A DNA stretch of 64,000 nucleotides from Bacillus tuaregi (lineage in GTDB: Bacteria; Bacillota; Bacilli; Bacillales; Cytobacillaceae): NCBI RefSeq assembly GCF_900104575.1, contig NZ_LT629731.1:1843051-1907050 (forward strand). Direction: 5' to 3'. Numbering within the stretch: position 1 is the first letter of the stretch; each line of letters opens with the position of its first letter. Below, piece after piece: positions 52,745 through 59,779 of this stretch. The notes under the pieces are model-generated. The model had not been told where the DNA came from. It worked only from the letters and a program-made list of their open reading frames with translations, and did no database searches. A program made the position numbers and the translations under genes.

Positions 52745-53482
52745 ATGATTAACTCTGTCAATAATGCGGTAAAAATTATTGACTGTTTCACAACTGAGAA
52801 TCCAGAATTAGGAGTTTCAGAGATTTCAACTAAATTAAATATGAATAAAAGCACAGTTCATCATCTTATTAGGACCTTGAATAAAGTAGGGATTTTAGTA
52901 AAGGCCTCTAATCGTAAGTATCGCTTAGGCTCTCGCCTGCTTAGATGGGGGAACTTGGTCTCAAAGTATTACCAAAAATATTATCCTGCCATCCCTTATT
53001 TAAATGAGCTCGTGAAATTAACTGGCGAAACGGTACATATGGCTGTGCAGGAAAATCAGTGGGTGAGCTATATTGCAAAGGTTGAACCAGAGAAATCAGT
53101 CAAAATACAGACCGCTATAGGTTCATATAAACCCATTCATTGTACGGGTCTAGGAAAAATGCTACTCGCTGGATCCCTTGGTAGGGACAATCATCATATT
53201 TATCAACTAATACTTGATAAGTACACAGATAGTACCATCACTGAGCATGAAAAACTTATCCGTGAACTAAAGCAGATTCACGAACAAGGCTATGCGATTG
53301 ATAACGAGGAATATGAAGTAGGGCTTTACTGTATCTCGGCTCCCATTAAGGACAGTCTTGGTCAAACGGTCGCAGCAATCAGTATTGCCGGTCCAGAATG
53401 CAGAGTATATGCAAACAAAGATCAGTACATTGCATATCTTATTTCAACGGCAGAAACAATTTCAAACAAATGTGATTTATAA
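52745..53482 (+). CDS. IclR-family transcriptional regulator
   Basis: 245 residues. The N-terminal winged HTH is seen in LGVSEISTKLNMNKSTVHHLIRTLNKVGIL, and the C-terminal effector domain has CTGLGKMLLA, GYAIDNEEYEVGLYCISAPI and AAISIAGP. IclR proteins commonly control aromatic catabolism, so it probably regulates the surrounding dioxygenase and hydrolase genes (inference). Confidence 0.92.
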   Translation: MINSVNNAVKIIDCFTTENPELGVSEISTKLNMNKSTVHHLIRTLNKVGILVKASNRKYRLGSRLLRWGNLVSKYYQKYYPAIPYLNELVKLTGETVHMAVQENQWVSYIAKVEPEKSVKIQTAIGSYKPIHCTGLGKMLLAGSLGRDNHHIYQLILDKYTDSTITEHEKLIRELKQIHEQGYAIDNEEYEVGLYCISAPIKDSLGQTVAAISIAGPECRVYANKDQYIAYLISTAETISNKCDL

Positions 53483-53801
53483 AAAGGATGCCTATAGGAA
53501 ATTCATTTAAAAATATAAAATTCTTGCGTGTTGCTGTCGAAGTATTGAAGGATTTGATAATTTTTTGTCGAATTCTTATAACAGAACTAATCAAAAAACT
53601 TCTTTAAATTTTGTTGTGGGTTAATGATGAAAGGTTATACATCAAGATGGTTTCAATCACTGGCTTTGTTGAGGGGTTTGTGGTAGAAAAGCGCAAGTTC
53701 TTTAGTGTGATTGTTCATTCAGTTGTCTGCAGATGCTGAAACAAGGTCATATTGATCATAAAAGAGCTATACCTAAACCAAAAATGGAAGGAGCTTGTAT
53801 A
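53483..53801. other. 319-bp gap before the hydrolase gene
   Basis: No intact gene is seen. An open stretch (53733-53801) is in frame with the hydrolase but lacks a ribosome binding site. It may be the residue of a lost gene or simply leader. Confidence 0.35.
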
Positions 53802-54623
53802 ATGGTTGAAGCAGGAAAATACAGTGATGTAAAAGGAATCAATACGCACTATCATGAGGATGGACAAGGTGATGAAAAAATACTCCTTATTCATGGATCA
53901 GGTCCGGGAGTATCCGCATGGGCTAATTGGCGCTTAGTTTTTCCAATTCTCTCCGAGCATTTCCATCTATATGCACCAGATGTAGTAGGTTTTGGTTATA
54001 CAGACAGACCAGAGGGTGTGAAGTATTCAATCCATGTTTGGGTAGATCATATGATTGATTTCATTGAAACCGTAATAAAGGATAAAGTATCTATCATTGG
54101 TAACTCCTTTGGTGGGGCCATTGCCCTTCATTTAGCAAAAAAACGTCCTGATTTAGTGAAAAAGTTAATGCTTATGGGAAGCATGGGTACTGCCCATCCT
54201 ATTGCAGACGGATTGGATAAGGTTTGGGGCTATGAACCAAGTCATGAGAATATGAAAAATCTCATTAGGATTTTTGCATATGATCAAAGTATGGCTGAGA
54301 ACGGCGATTTAGTCGAAATGCGCTATAAATCTAGTATCCAAGAAGGATTCCAGGAATCATTCTCTTCAATGTTCCCAGCTCCACGGCAAAGACATGTGGA
54401 TGACATGGCGTTAACAGAGGAAGAGTTAGCTGCGATTGATTTTCCAGTACTATTGGTTCACGGAAGAGAAGACAAAGTAATTCCAATCGAACATACCAGC
54501 TGGGTACTTGCACGTGCACTCCCTAATGCTCAGTTCCATACATTCCCTAAGTGCGGACACTGGGTACAAATTGAACGAGCAACAGAATTTGCCGGTCAGG
54601 TAATCGAATTTATGAAACAATAG
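53802..54623 (+). CDS. Alpha/beta hydrolase, meta-cleavage product hydrolase type
   Basis: 273 residues. The oxyanion stretch is HGSGPGVSAWANW, the nucleophile elbow GNSFGGA near residue 101, the catalytic Asp lies in VHGREDKVIP and the His in CGHWVQIERA. The HGSGPG and AWANW pattern is characteristic of 2-hydroxymuconic semialdehyde hydrolases (XylF/DmpD/BphD), which split ring-fission products to 2-hydroxypentadienoate and an acid. ATG 53802 has AAGGAGC upstream. Confidence 0.9.
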   Translation: MVEAGKYSDVKGINTHYHEDGQGDEKILLIHGSGPGVSAWANWRLVFPILSEHFHLYAPDVVGFGYTDRPEGVKYSIHVWVDHMIDFIETVIKDKVSIIGNSFGGAIALHLAKKRPDLVKKLMLMGSMGTAHPIADGLDKVWGYEPSHENMKNLIRIFAYDQSMAENGDLVEMRYKSSIQEGFQESFSSMFPAPRQRHVDDMALTEEELAAIDFPVLLVHGREDKVIPIEHTSWVLARALPNAQFHTFPKCGHWVQIERATEFAGQVIEFMKQ

Positions 54624-54630
54624 AAGGATA

Positions 54631-54667
54631 AAAAACAGGAGCTCTTGACTAGGAGCTCCTGTTTTTT
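54631..54667 (+). terminator. Terminator of the hydrolase gene
   Basis: AAAAACAGGAGCTC, an 8-nt loop, GAGCTCCTGTTTTTT. Confidence 0.9.
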
Positions 54668-54698
54668 ATCCTGTTCTTGACATAGTTTTTCATCATAG

Positions 54699-54920
54699 TT
54701 ATGATGTTTTTTCTTCTTGGTCATTTATTTGAATTAAGGAATTTTTCCGAATCCAGTAGTTAAACGAGTCTCTTGGAAAAACCCCTCTGCAGCCTGCTTT
54801 ATCCATTTGAACAATAACACTGGCATCTGTCACCTCGATGATTTTTAGAGTATCCGAATTGCTAAAGTTTGGAATAAAACTACTCTTCATCTCAAATTCC
54901 ATATTATTATGTAATTCCAC
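54699..54920 (-). CDS. Hypothetical protein, 73 aa
   Basis: A GTG start with AGGAGG 9 nt upstream. The protein is acidic at its C-terminus, with beta-rich core LKIIEVTDASVIVQMDKAGCRGVF. No family recognised. It lies convergent to the hydrolase gene and divergent from bioY. Confidence 0.7.
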   Translation of the reverse strand: MELHNNMEFEMKSSFIPNFSNSDTLKIIEVTDASVIVQMDKAGCRGVFPRDSFNYWIRKNSLIQINDQEEKTS

Positions 54921-55094
54921 TTTTCTAATCCTCCTGATATAAGCACATTTATTTCATACTAAATAATATCTCCAAAATTAACATTATTAACCAAAATTTA
55001 CTATTGACGATTATTATCTTGAACTTATCATAAATACAACTTTTGGGCAAATCGTTGACACATTTTAGCAAGAAGTGTTGAAAATGCAATCATA

Positions 55095-55125
55095 TTGTTA
55101 ACCATATTTAAATTATAGTTGACAT
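55095..55125. promoter_or_regulatory. BirA-type operator upstream of bioY-bioB
   Basis: TTGTTAAC, a 15-nt spacer, GTTGACAT. Six of eight positions of the half-sites are inverted matches, and the spacing equals that of known Firmicute BirA sites. It overlaps the -35 region. Confidence 0.65.
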
Positions 55126-55147
55126 ATTAAGTGGGTTGAATTATCTT
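55119..55147 (+). promoter_or_regulatory. SigA promoter of bioY-bioB
   Basis: TTGACA, a 17-nt spacer, TATCTT. The -35 lies within the right half of the BirA-type operator, so bound repressor would block polymerase. Confidence 0.6.
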
Positions 55148-55175
55148 TATATTGCGAATAAGAGGAGGAGAGAAC

Positions 55176-55772
55176 ATGTATCGGAAAGGAAAAACTTTAG
55201 AATTAACTCTAGCAAGTATGTTTGTCGTTTTGATAGCTGTTGGTGCTAATTTGACAACCATTATTCCATTTTTAGTTGTCGGTGGTGTACCGATTACATT
55301 ACAAACATTTTTTGCTGTTCTAGCTGGTCTCGTATTAGGGGGGCGTCTAGGAGCTATAACTACAAGTACATATGCATTTATAGGCTTAGTAGGGATACCG
55401 GTGTTTGCTCAGTTTGGTGCCGGATTAGGAATGCTCTTTAAACCAACATTTGGATTTATTCTCTCTTTTATCCTTGCTGCCTACTCGGCTGGAAAAATCG
55501 TCGAAAATAAGAATAATGTTGCTCCGTATATTATGGCTTCATTAACTGCTACCGCAATCAATTATTGTATTGGGACCAATTGGATGTATTTTGCCTATAA
55601 GCTATGGTATGAAGCTCCTGAGGGTTTCACTTACGGTATGGCATGGTTATGGATGCTTGCCCCGCTGCCAAAGGATATTATATTAGCAGTTTTTGCGGGT
55701 ATTATGGCGCATCGTTTAAAGGTAACCGTGCTTTCAAAGGGTCAATTCAAAAGCTTACATTTAGGTGCATAA
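55176..55772 (+). CDS. bioY: Biotin transporter substrate-binding subunit
   Basis: 198 residues and about six membrane helices, with the BioY pattern GGVPITLQTFFAVLAGLVLGGRLGA and GVPVFAQFGAGLGMLFKPTFGFI-like segments. It is the S component of an ECF transporter that imports biotin. ATG 55176 has AGGAGGAG; the frame opens at 55152. It is followed by bioB after 20 nt. Confidence 0.92.
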   Translation: MYRKGKTLELTLASMFVVLIAVGANLTTIIPFLVVGGVPITLQTFFAVLAGLVLGGRLGAITTSTYAFIGLVGIPVFAQFGAGLGMLFKPTFGFILSFILAAYSAGKIVENKNNVAPYIMASLTATAINYCIGTNWMYFAYKLWYEAPEGFTYGMAWLWMLAPLPKDIILAVFAGIMAHRLKVTVLSKGQFKSLHLGA

Positions 55773-55792
55773 ATTAATAGGGGGATGAGAAA

Positions 55793-56785
55793 ATGGGGAA
55801 ATGGAAACAGCTTGCCATGGATGTGTTGAATGGAAGAGAGCTTACGAATGAGGAAGCATTGGACATATTATTGGCTCCTGACCTGGAGCTACTCGAACTA
55901 TTGAATGGTGCTTACACTATTAGGAATCATTATTTCGGCAATAAAGTAAAGTTAAATAAAATCATTAACACAAAATCTGGACTATGTCCTGAAAATTGCG
56001 GGTATTGTTCCCAATCAAGTATCTCAAGTGCATCAATCGAAAAATACACGATGATGGACAAAGAGACAATCCTTAAAGGAGCTAAGAATGCTTATCAGCT
56101 AAAGGTTGGCACCTATTGCATTGTGGCAAGTGGACGCGGACCTAGTAATAGGGATATTGATACCGTAGTAGAGGCAGTTAAGGAAATAAAAGAGCAATTC
56201 CCTTTGACCGTGTGTGCCTGTCTTGGACTATTAAAGCCTGAGCAAGCTTCTCGATTAAAGGAAGCGGGCGTTGACCGTTATAATCATAATATTAATACTT
56301 CAGAAAAACACCATGAATATATAACCACTTCTCATACCTTTCACGACAGGGTAAACACTGTTGAAATGGTGAAGGAGGCAGGTATCTCTCCTTGTTCAGG
56401 TGTGATTATTGGAATGAAGGAATCGAAGCAGGATATAGTTGATATGGCCTTTAGCTTAAAGGCATTAGGGGCTGATTCTATTCCAGTGAATTTTCTACAT
56501 GCGATAGAGGGGACGCCGCTGGCAGGAACAGATGAACTAAATCCACGATACTGTCTGAAGGTGATTGCGCTTATGCGTTATATTAATCCAGCAAAGGAAA
56601 TCCGTATATCAGGAGGTCGTGAAGTGAATTTGCGAAGCTTACAGCCTTTAGGTTTGTATGCAGCCAATTCTATTTTTCTAGGAGATTATTTGACAACCTC
56701 TGGACAAGAAACCATGGCCGATCATAAAATGCTTGAAGACCTTGGTTTTGAAATTGATTTTCGTTCTGAGATTGTTACAAAGTAA
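55793..56785 (+). CDS. bioB: Biotin synthase
   Basis: 330 residues. The radical SAM cluster motif Cx3Cx2C lies in GLCPENCGYCSQS (about residues 64-72), with YNHNINTSEKHH and FLHAIEGTPLAG as typical family segments and the conserved Arg in EIRISGGRE. It converts dethiobiotin to biotin. No bioA, bioD, bioF or bioW nearby, so the strain may depend on other loci or salvage. Confidence 0.95.
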   Translation: MGKWKQLAMDVLNGRELTNEEALDILLAPDLELLELLNGAYTIRNHYFGNKVKLNKIINTKSGLCPENCGYCSQSSISSASIEKYTMMDKETILKGAKNAYQLKVGTYCIVASGRGPSNRDIDTVVEAVKEIKEQFPLTVCACLGLLKPEQASRLKEAGVDRYNHNINTSEKHHEYITTSHTFHDRVNTVEMVKEAGISPCSGVIIGMKESKQDIVDMAFSLKALGADSIPVNFLHAIEGTPLAGTDELNPRYCLKVIALMRYINPAKEIRISGGREVNLRSLQPLGLYAANSIFLGDYLTTSGQETMADHKMLEDLGFEIDFRSEIVTK

Positions 56786-56903
56786 AGGAACTAGCTAGCA
56801 TAGTCTAAGCAGGATTCAGATTTGATTCCTGCTTTTTTATATTATTGCCTTTTAGACATGTCCCCTGCCGACCATCCATATGATAAGTATAGGAGGTGGG
56901 GTG

Positions 56904-57830
56904 TTGGTTCTAATTGTTTTTATTCTATTAATCTGCTTATTTATTTTTGGGATGTATCTGTTGAGAAAGGGATTGTTACATCTTTCTGGAGAATCATTGA
57001 AAATTTGGTTAACAAAAGTGACGGATACACCTTGGAAGGGTGTTTTGGCAGGTATTATGGTAACCTGTATATTGCAGAGCAGCTCGGCTGTGATGATTAT
57101 AACGATTGGGTTGATTGCCACTAGAATGCTGACATTTCCGCAATCAATTGGAATCATTTTAGGAACCAATATTGGCACGACCTTTACGGCGGAACTAATT
57201 ACCTTTGATATCCAATCATTTCTAATCCCACTAATGGGACTGGCACTTTTGTTATTATTCACTGGGAAAAAGAAGCCTCAAAGTATTGGTATGGTGTTAT
57301 TAGGTATCTCTTTTTTATTTACCGCAATGGGGGGATTTGAATTTTTAGCCGGACCATTAAAGAGGATAGGCATTATTGATCAATTGCTGCTTTCGCTGAA
57401 GGATAGTTATCTTCTCAGCATATTAGCAGGAGCTGTCATTACAGGGATTATTCAGTCGAGTACAGCAACTACTGGTATTATTATGGGATTCCTTACTCAT
57501 GGTGCTATTGAAATTGATACAGGTGTTGCGATATTGCTAGGGTCAAATATTGGAACCTGTGTTGATGCTTTATTAGCAGCAATTGGCAGCGGTAGGGAAG
57601 CAAGATTAACAGCTTATGCCCATATTTATTTAAATGTGATTGGGGTAGCGGTGTTTTATCCCTTTATTGATATCCTATCGACATGGGGAACAAAGGTCGC
57701 AACATCACCTGATGTTCAATTAGCCCATATTAGTGTTCTATTTAATGTTATTTGTTCATTACTTGTGCTGCCATTTGCTGAGGGATTTGGGAAATGGATT
57801 ATTCGCTTGCATGATCAAAACAGTACATAA
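56904..57830 (+). CDS. Short Na/Pi-cotransporter family protein (YqeW-like)
   Basis: About 308 residues, two QSSS repeats (ILQSSSAVMIITIGL and IIQSSTATTGIIMGF) each followed by GTNIGTT/GSNIGTC. The PhoU-like domain of longer paralogues is absent; its length matches B. subtilis YqeW. TTG 56904 is 7 nt after AGGAGG; GTG 56901 is also possible. It is a single-gene unit. Confidence 0.85.
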   Translation: MVLIVFILLICLFIFGMYLLRKGLLHLSGESLKIWLTKVTDTPWKGVLAGIMVTCILQSSSAVMIITIGLIATRMLTFPQSIGIILGTNIGTTFTAELITFDIQSFLIPLMGLALLLLFTGKKKPQSIGMVLLGISFLFTAMGGFEFLAGPLKRIGIIDQLLLSLKDSYLLSILAGAVITGIIQSSTATTGIIMGFLTHGAIEIDTGVAILLGSNIGTCVDALLAAIGSGREARLTAYAHIYLNVIGVAVFYPFIDILSTWGTKVATSPDVQLAHISVLFNVICSLLVLPFAEGFGKWIIRLHDQNST

Positions 57831-57912
57831 ATATAAACAACCGAGGCTAGTTTGTTTTTCATTGTGGATACCAATTGGTTCCATAAATAATTAGACTATT
57901 TTAAAAATGGCA

Positions 57913-57940
57913 TTGACACCTTCAACTTAACTGTTATATA
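57913..57940 (+). promoter_or_regulatory. SigA-type promoter of the 45-aa protein
   Basis: TTGACA, a 16-nt spacer, TATATA. The decamer CTGTTATATA covers the -10 and is repeated 30 bp downstream, within the palindrome TGTTATATAACA (57962-57973). Confidence 0.55.
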
Positions 57941-57990
57941 TTATTAATAATCATCATAAACTGTTATATAACATAAAAGGAGGAGATATA

Positions 57991-58128
57991 ATGGAAATGT
58001 ATCAAAAAGCCTATAATCATTATAAATCAATGTGCGAAAAGTATGGAATGGAGTCCATGAATTATCATCAATTTATTAAACAATTAACCGAGGAACAGCT
58101 TACTGAATTCAGTAAGTGTGCCAGTTAG
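57991..58128 (+). CDS. Small Cys-containing protein, 45 aa
   Basis: ATG with AAAGGAGGAGATATA upstream encodes a helical protein (MEMYQKAYNHYKSMCEKYGM... FSKCAS) rich in Tyr, Glu and Lys, with two Cys. It has its own consensus promoter and a palindrome in its leader, so it is probably real and regulated. No family recognised. Confidence 0.75.
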   Translation: MEMYQKAYNHYKSMCEKYGMESMNYHQFIKQLTEEQLTEFSKCAS

Positions 58129-58330
58129 GAGTATCTCATGGAAACGGATAAAGATAGCGACGTTATACCCAACCCTGTACGTTTTGTAAAAAAACAACGG
58201 GGTTGAATTTTGTTGTTGTTCTATTAAACGCTTGGTCAAGTCTTCCTATGATTCTATTTCTTTAAAATAACGATATAATACATAGTGGTTAATAAGTAAT
58301 AAACATTAAGGGAATTGGGTGGGTGAGGAT

Positions 58331-58801
58331 GTGATAATCGTGAGTGCTTGTTTTGCTGGCTTTGATGTAAAGTATAACGGTTCTAATAATGTGAATGTAA
58401 AAATAAAAGAGTTATTTGATAAAGGAATGGCCATTCCTGTCTGTCCTGAGGTACTTGGAGGATTGTCGATTCCAAGAGAGCCGGCTGAAATAGTTGGTGG
58501 AGATGGGGATGATGTACTGGATGGCTCTGCAAAAGTGCTGACAACAACCGGGAGAGATGTGACGGAGCAATTTTTGAAGGGAGCATATGAAACATTAAAA
58601 AGAGTGAAAGAAGCAGGAGTCACAATGGTTGTGTTAAAGGAACGCAGCCCTTCATGCGGCAGCACCATGATTTACAGTGGAAAATTTAATGGCAGCAAAC
58701 GGCCTGGAAATGGCGTTACGTCTGCTTTATTAAAAAGAAGCGGAATTCAAGTAGTTTCTGAAGACCATTTTATTGAGTATCTTGAGAGAATGGATATTTG
58801 A
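58331..58801 (+). CDS. DUF523 family protein
   Basis: 156 residues with IIVSACFAGFDVKYNG, VCPEVLGGLSIPREPAEI and LKERSPSCGSTMIYSG, the DUF523 signatures with conserved Cys positions that suggest a metal or cluster. GTG 58331 is favoured because family members begin with a few residues before VSAC. The function is unknown. A strong terminator follows. Confidence 0.88.
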   Translation: MIIVSACFAGFDVKYNGSNNVNVKIKELFDKGMAIPVCPEVLGGLSIPREPAEIVGGDGDDVLDGSAKVLTTTGRDVTEQFLKGAYETLKRVKEAGVTMVVLKERSPSCGSTMIYSGKFNGSKRPGNGVTSALLKRSGIQVVSEDHFIEYLERMDI

Positions 58802-58849
58802 AAGGGAGTTTTAAAAAGGTGCAGATCTTTTTAAAACTCCCTTTTTTTG
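58802..58849 (+). terminator. Terminator of DUF523 gene
   Basis: AAGGGAGTTTTAAAAAG, a loop of about 8 nt, CTTTTTAAAACTCCCTTTTTTT. Confidence 0.9.
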
Positions 58850-58944
58850 TTTTATGACACGTTTCACAATAAAATTACCCATATTTCTATTATTAGCTAG
58901 GCAAAAAATTGTAAAATAAAGAGAGTAAAAGGGGGATAGACCTT

Positions 58945-59718
58945 ATGGTACTACATATGGAAAATGTTTCGTTAAAAAGAGATGGCGCTTGGATATTACA
59001 AAATGTGTCCTGGGATATTAAAAAGGGAGAGCATTGGGTTCTATTTGGGTTGAACGGGTCAGGAAAAACAGCGATATTAAATATGTTAAATGCTTTCCAT
59101 TTTCCTTCTAACGGTCAGGTAACTGTACTAGGCAAGAAATTTGGGAAGACCTATCTTGGGGAAGAGCTGCGCAAGAGGATTGGATTTGTTTCATCAGCAC
59201 TTCAAGAAAAGCTTCACCAGCATGATAATGCATTTGAGATTGTGTTAAGTGGAGCGTTTGCCTCCATTGGTTTGTACGATCGACCGACGGATAGGATGAG
59301 AGAAAGGGCTATTGATCTATTAAAGCAGTTAGGTTGTTTTGAATATGCGAATCGTAATTACAATACTTTATCACAGGGAGAAAAACAGCGGGTTCTGATA
59401 GGACGTGCTTTGATGGCAGAGCCTGAGCTGCTCATATTCGATGAGCCAACGAATGGATTAGATTTTATAGCTAGAGAACAGCTGCTCGATACCATCCAAG
59501 CCATCGCTCAAAGACCAGATTCTCCTACCATGATTTATGTAACACATCATGTTGAAGAGATTTTACCTGTTTTTAACAAGACACTGCTATTAAAAAAGGG
59601 ACAGGTGTTCTCCGCTGGGAATACTGAAAAAATGATATCCAGTCAACAGCTTTCTGAGTTCTTCAACATACCTGTTACTGTATTTTGGCAGAACGATCGA
59701 CCATTTATATCAAGATAA
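58945..59718 (+). CDS. ylmA: ABC transporter ATP-binding protein (YlmA-like)
   Basis: 257 residues with Walker A GLNGSGKTA near residue 36, signature LSQGEKQR near 143, Walker B LLIFDEP and switch His in YVTHHVEEI. It matches the YlmA/ModF-like group, which lacks its own permease. Monocistronic. GGGGGATAGACC precedes the ATG. Confidence 0.88.
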   Translation: MVLHMENVSLKRDGAWILQNVSWDIKKGEHWVLFGLNGSGKTAILNMLNAFHFPSNGQVTVLGKKFGKTYLGEELRKRIGFVSSALQEKLHQHDNAFEIVLSGAFASIGLYDRPTDRMRERAIDLLKQLGCFEYANRNYNTLSQGEKQRVLIGRALMAEPELLIFDEPTNGLDFIAREQLLDTIQAIAQRPDSPTMIYVTHHVEEILPVFNKTLLLKKGQVFSAGNTEKMISSQQLSEFFNIPVTVFWQNDRPFISR

Positions 59719-59740
59719 AGATTATGAAGCGGCAAAGAAA

Positions 59741-59777
59741 CAAGCTTAACCGTTTAGTGGGTTAAGCTTGTTTTTTG
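59741..59777. terminator. Bidirectional terminator
   Basis: CAAGCTTAACC, a 7-nt loop, GGGTTAAGCTTGTTTTTT between convergent genes. Confidence 0.85.
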
Positions 59778-59779
59778 CA

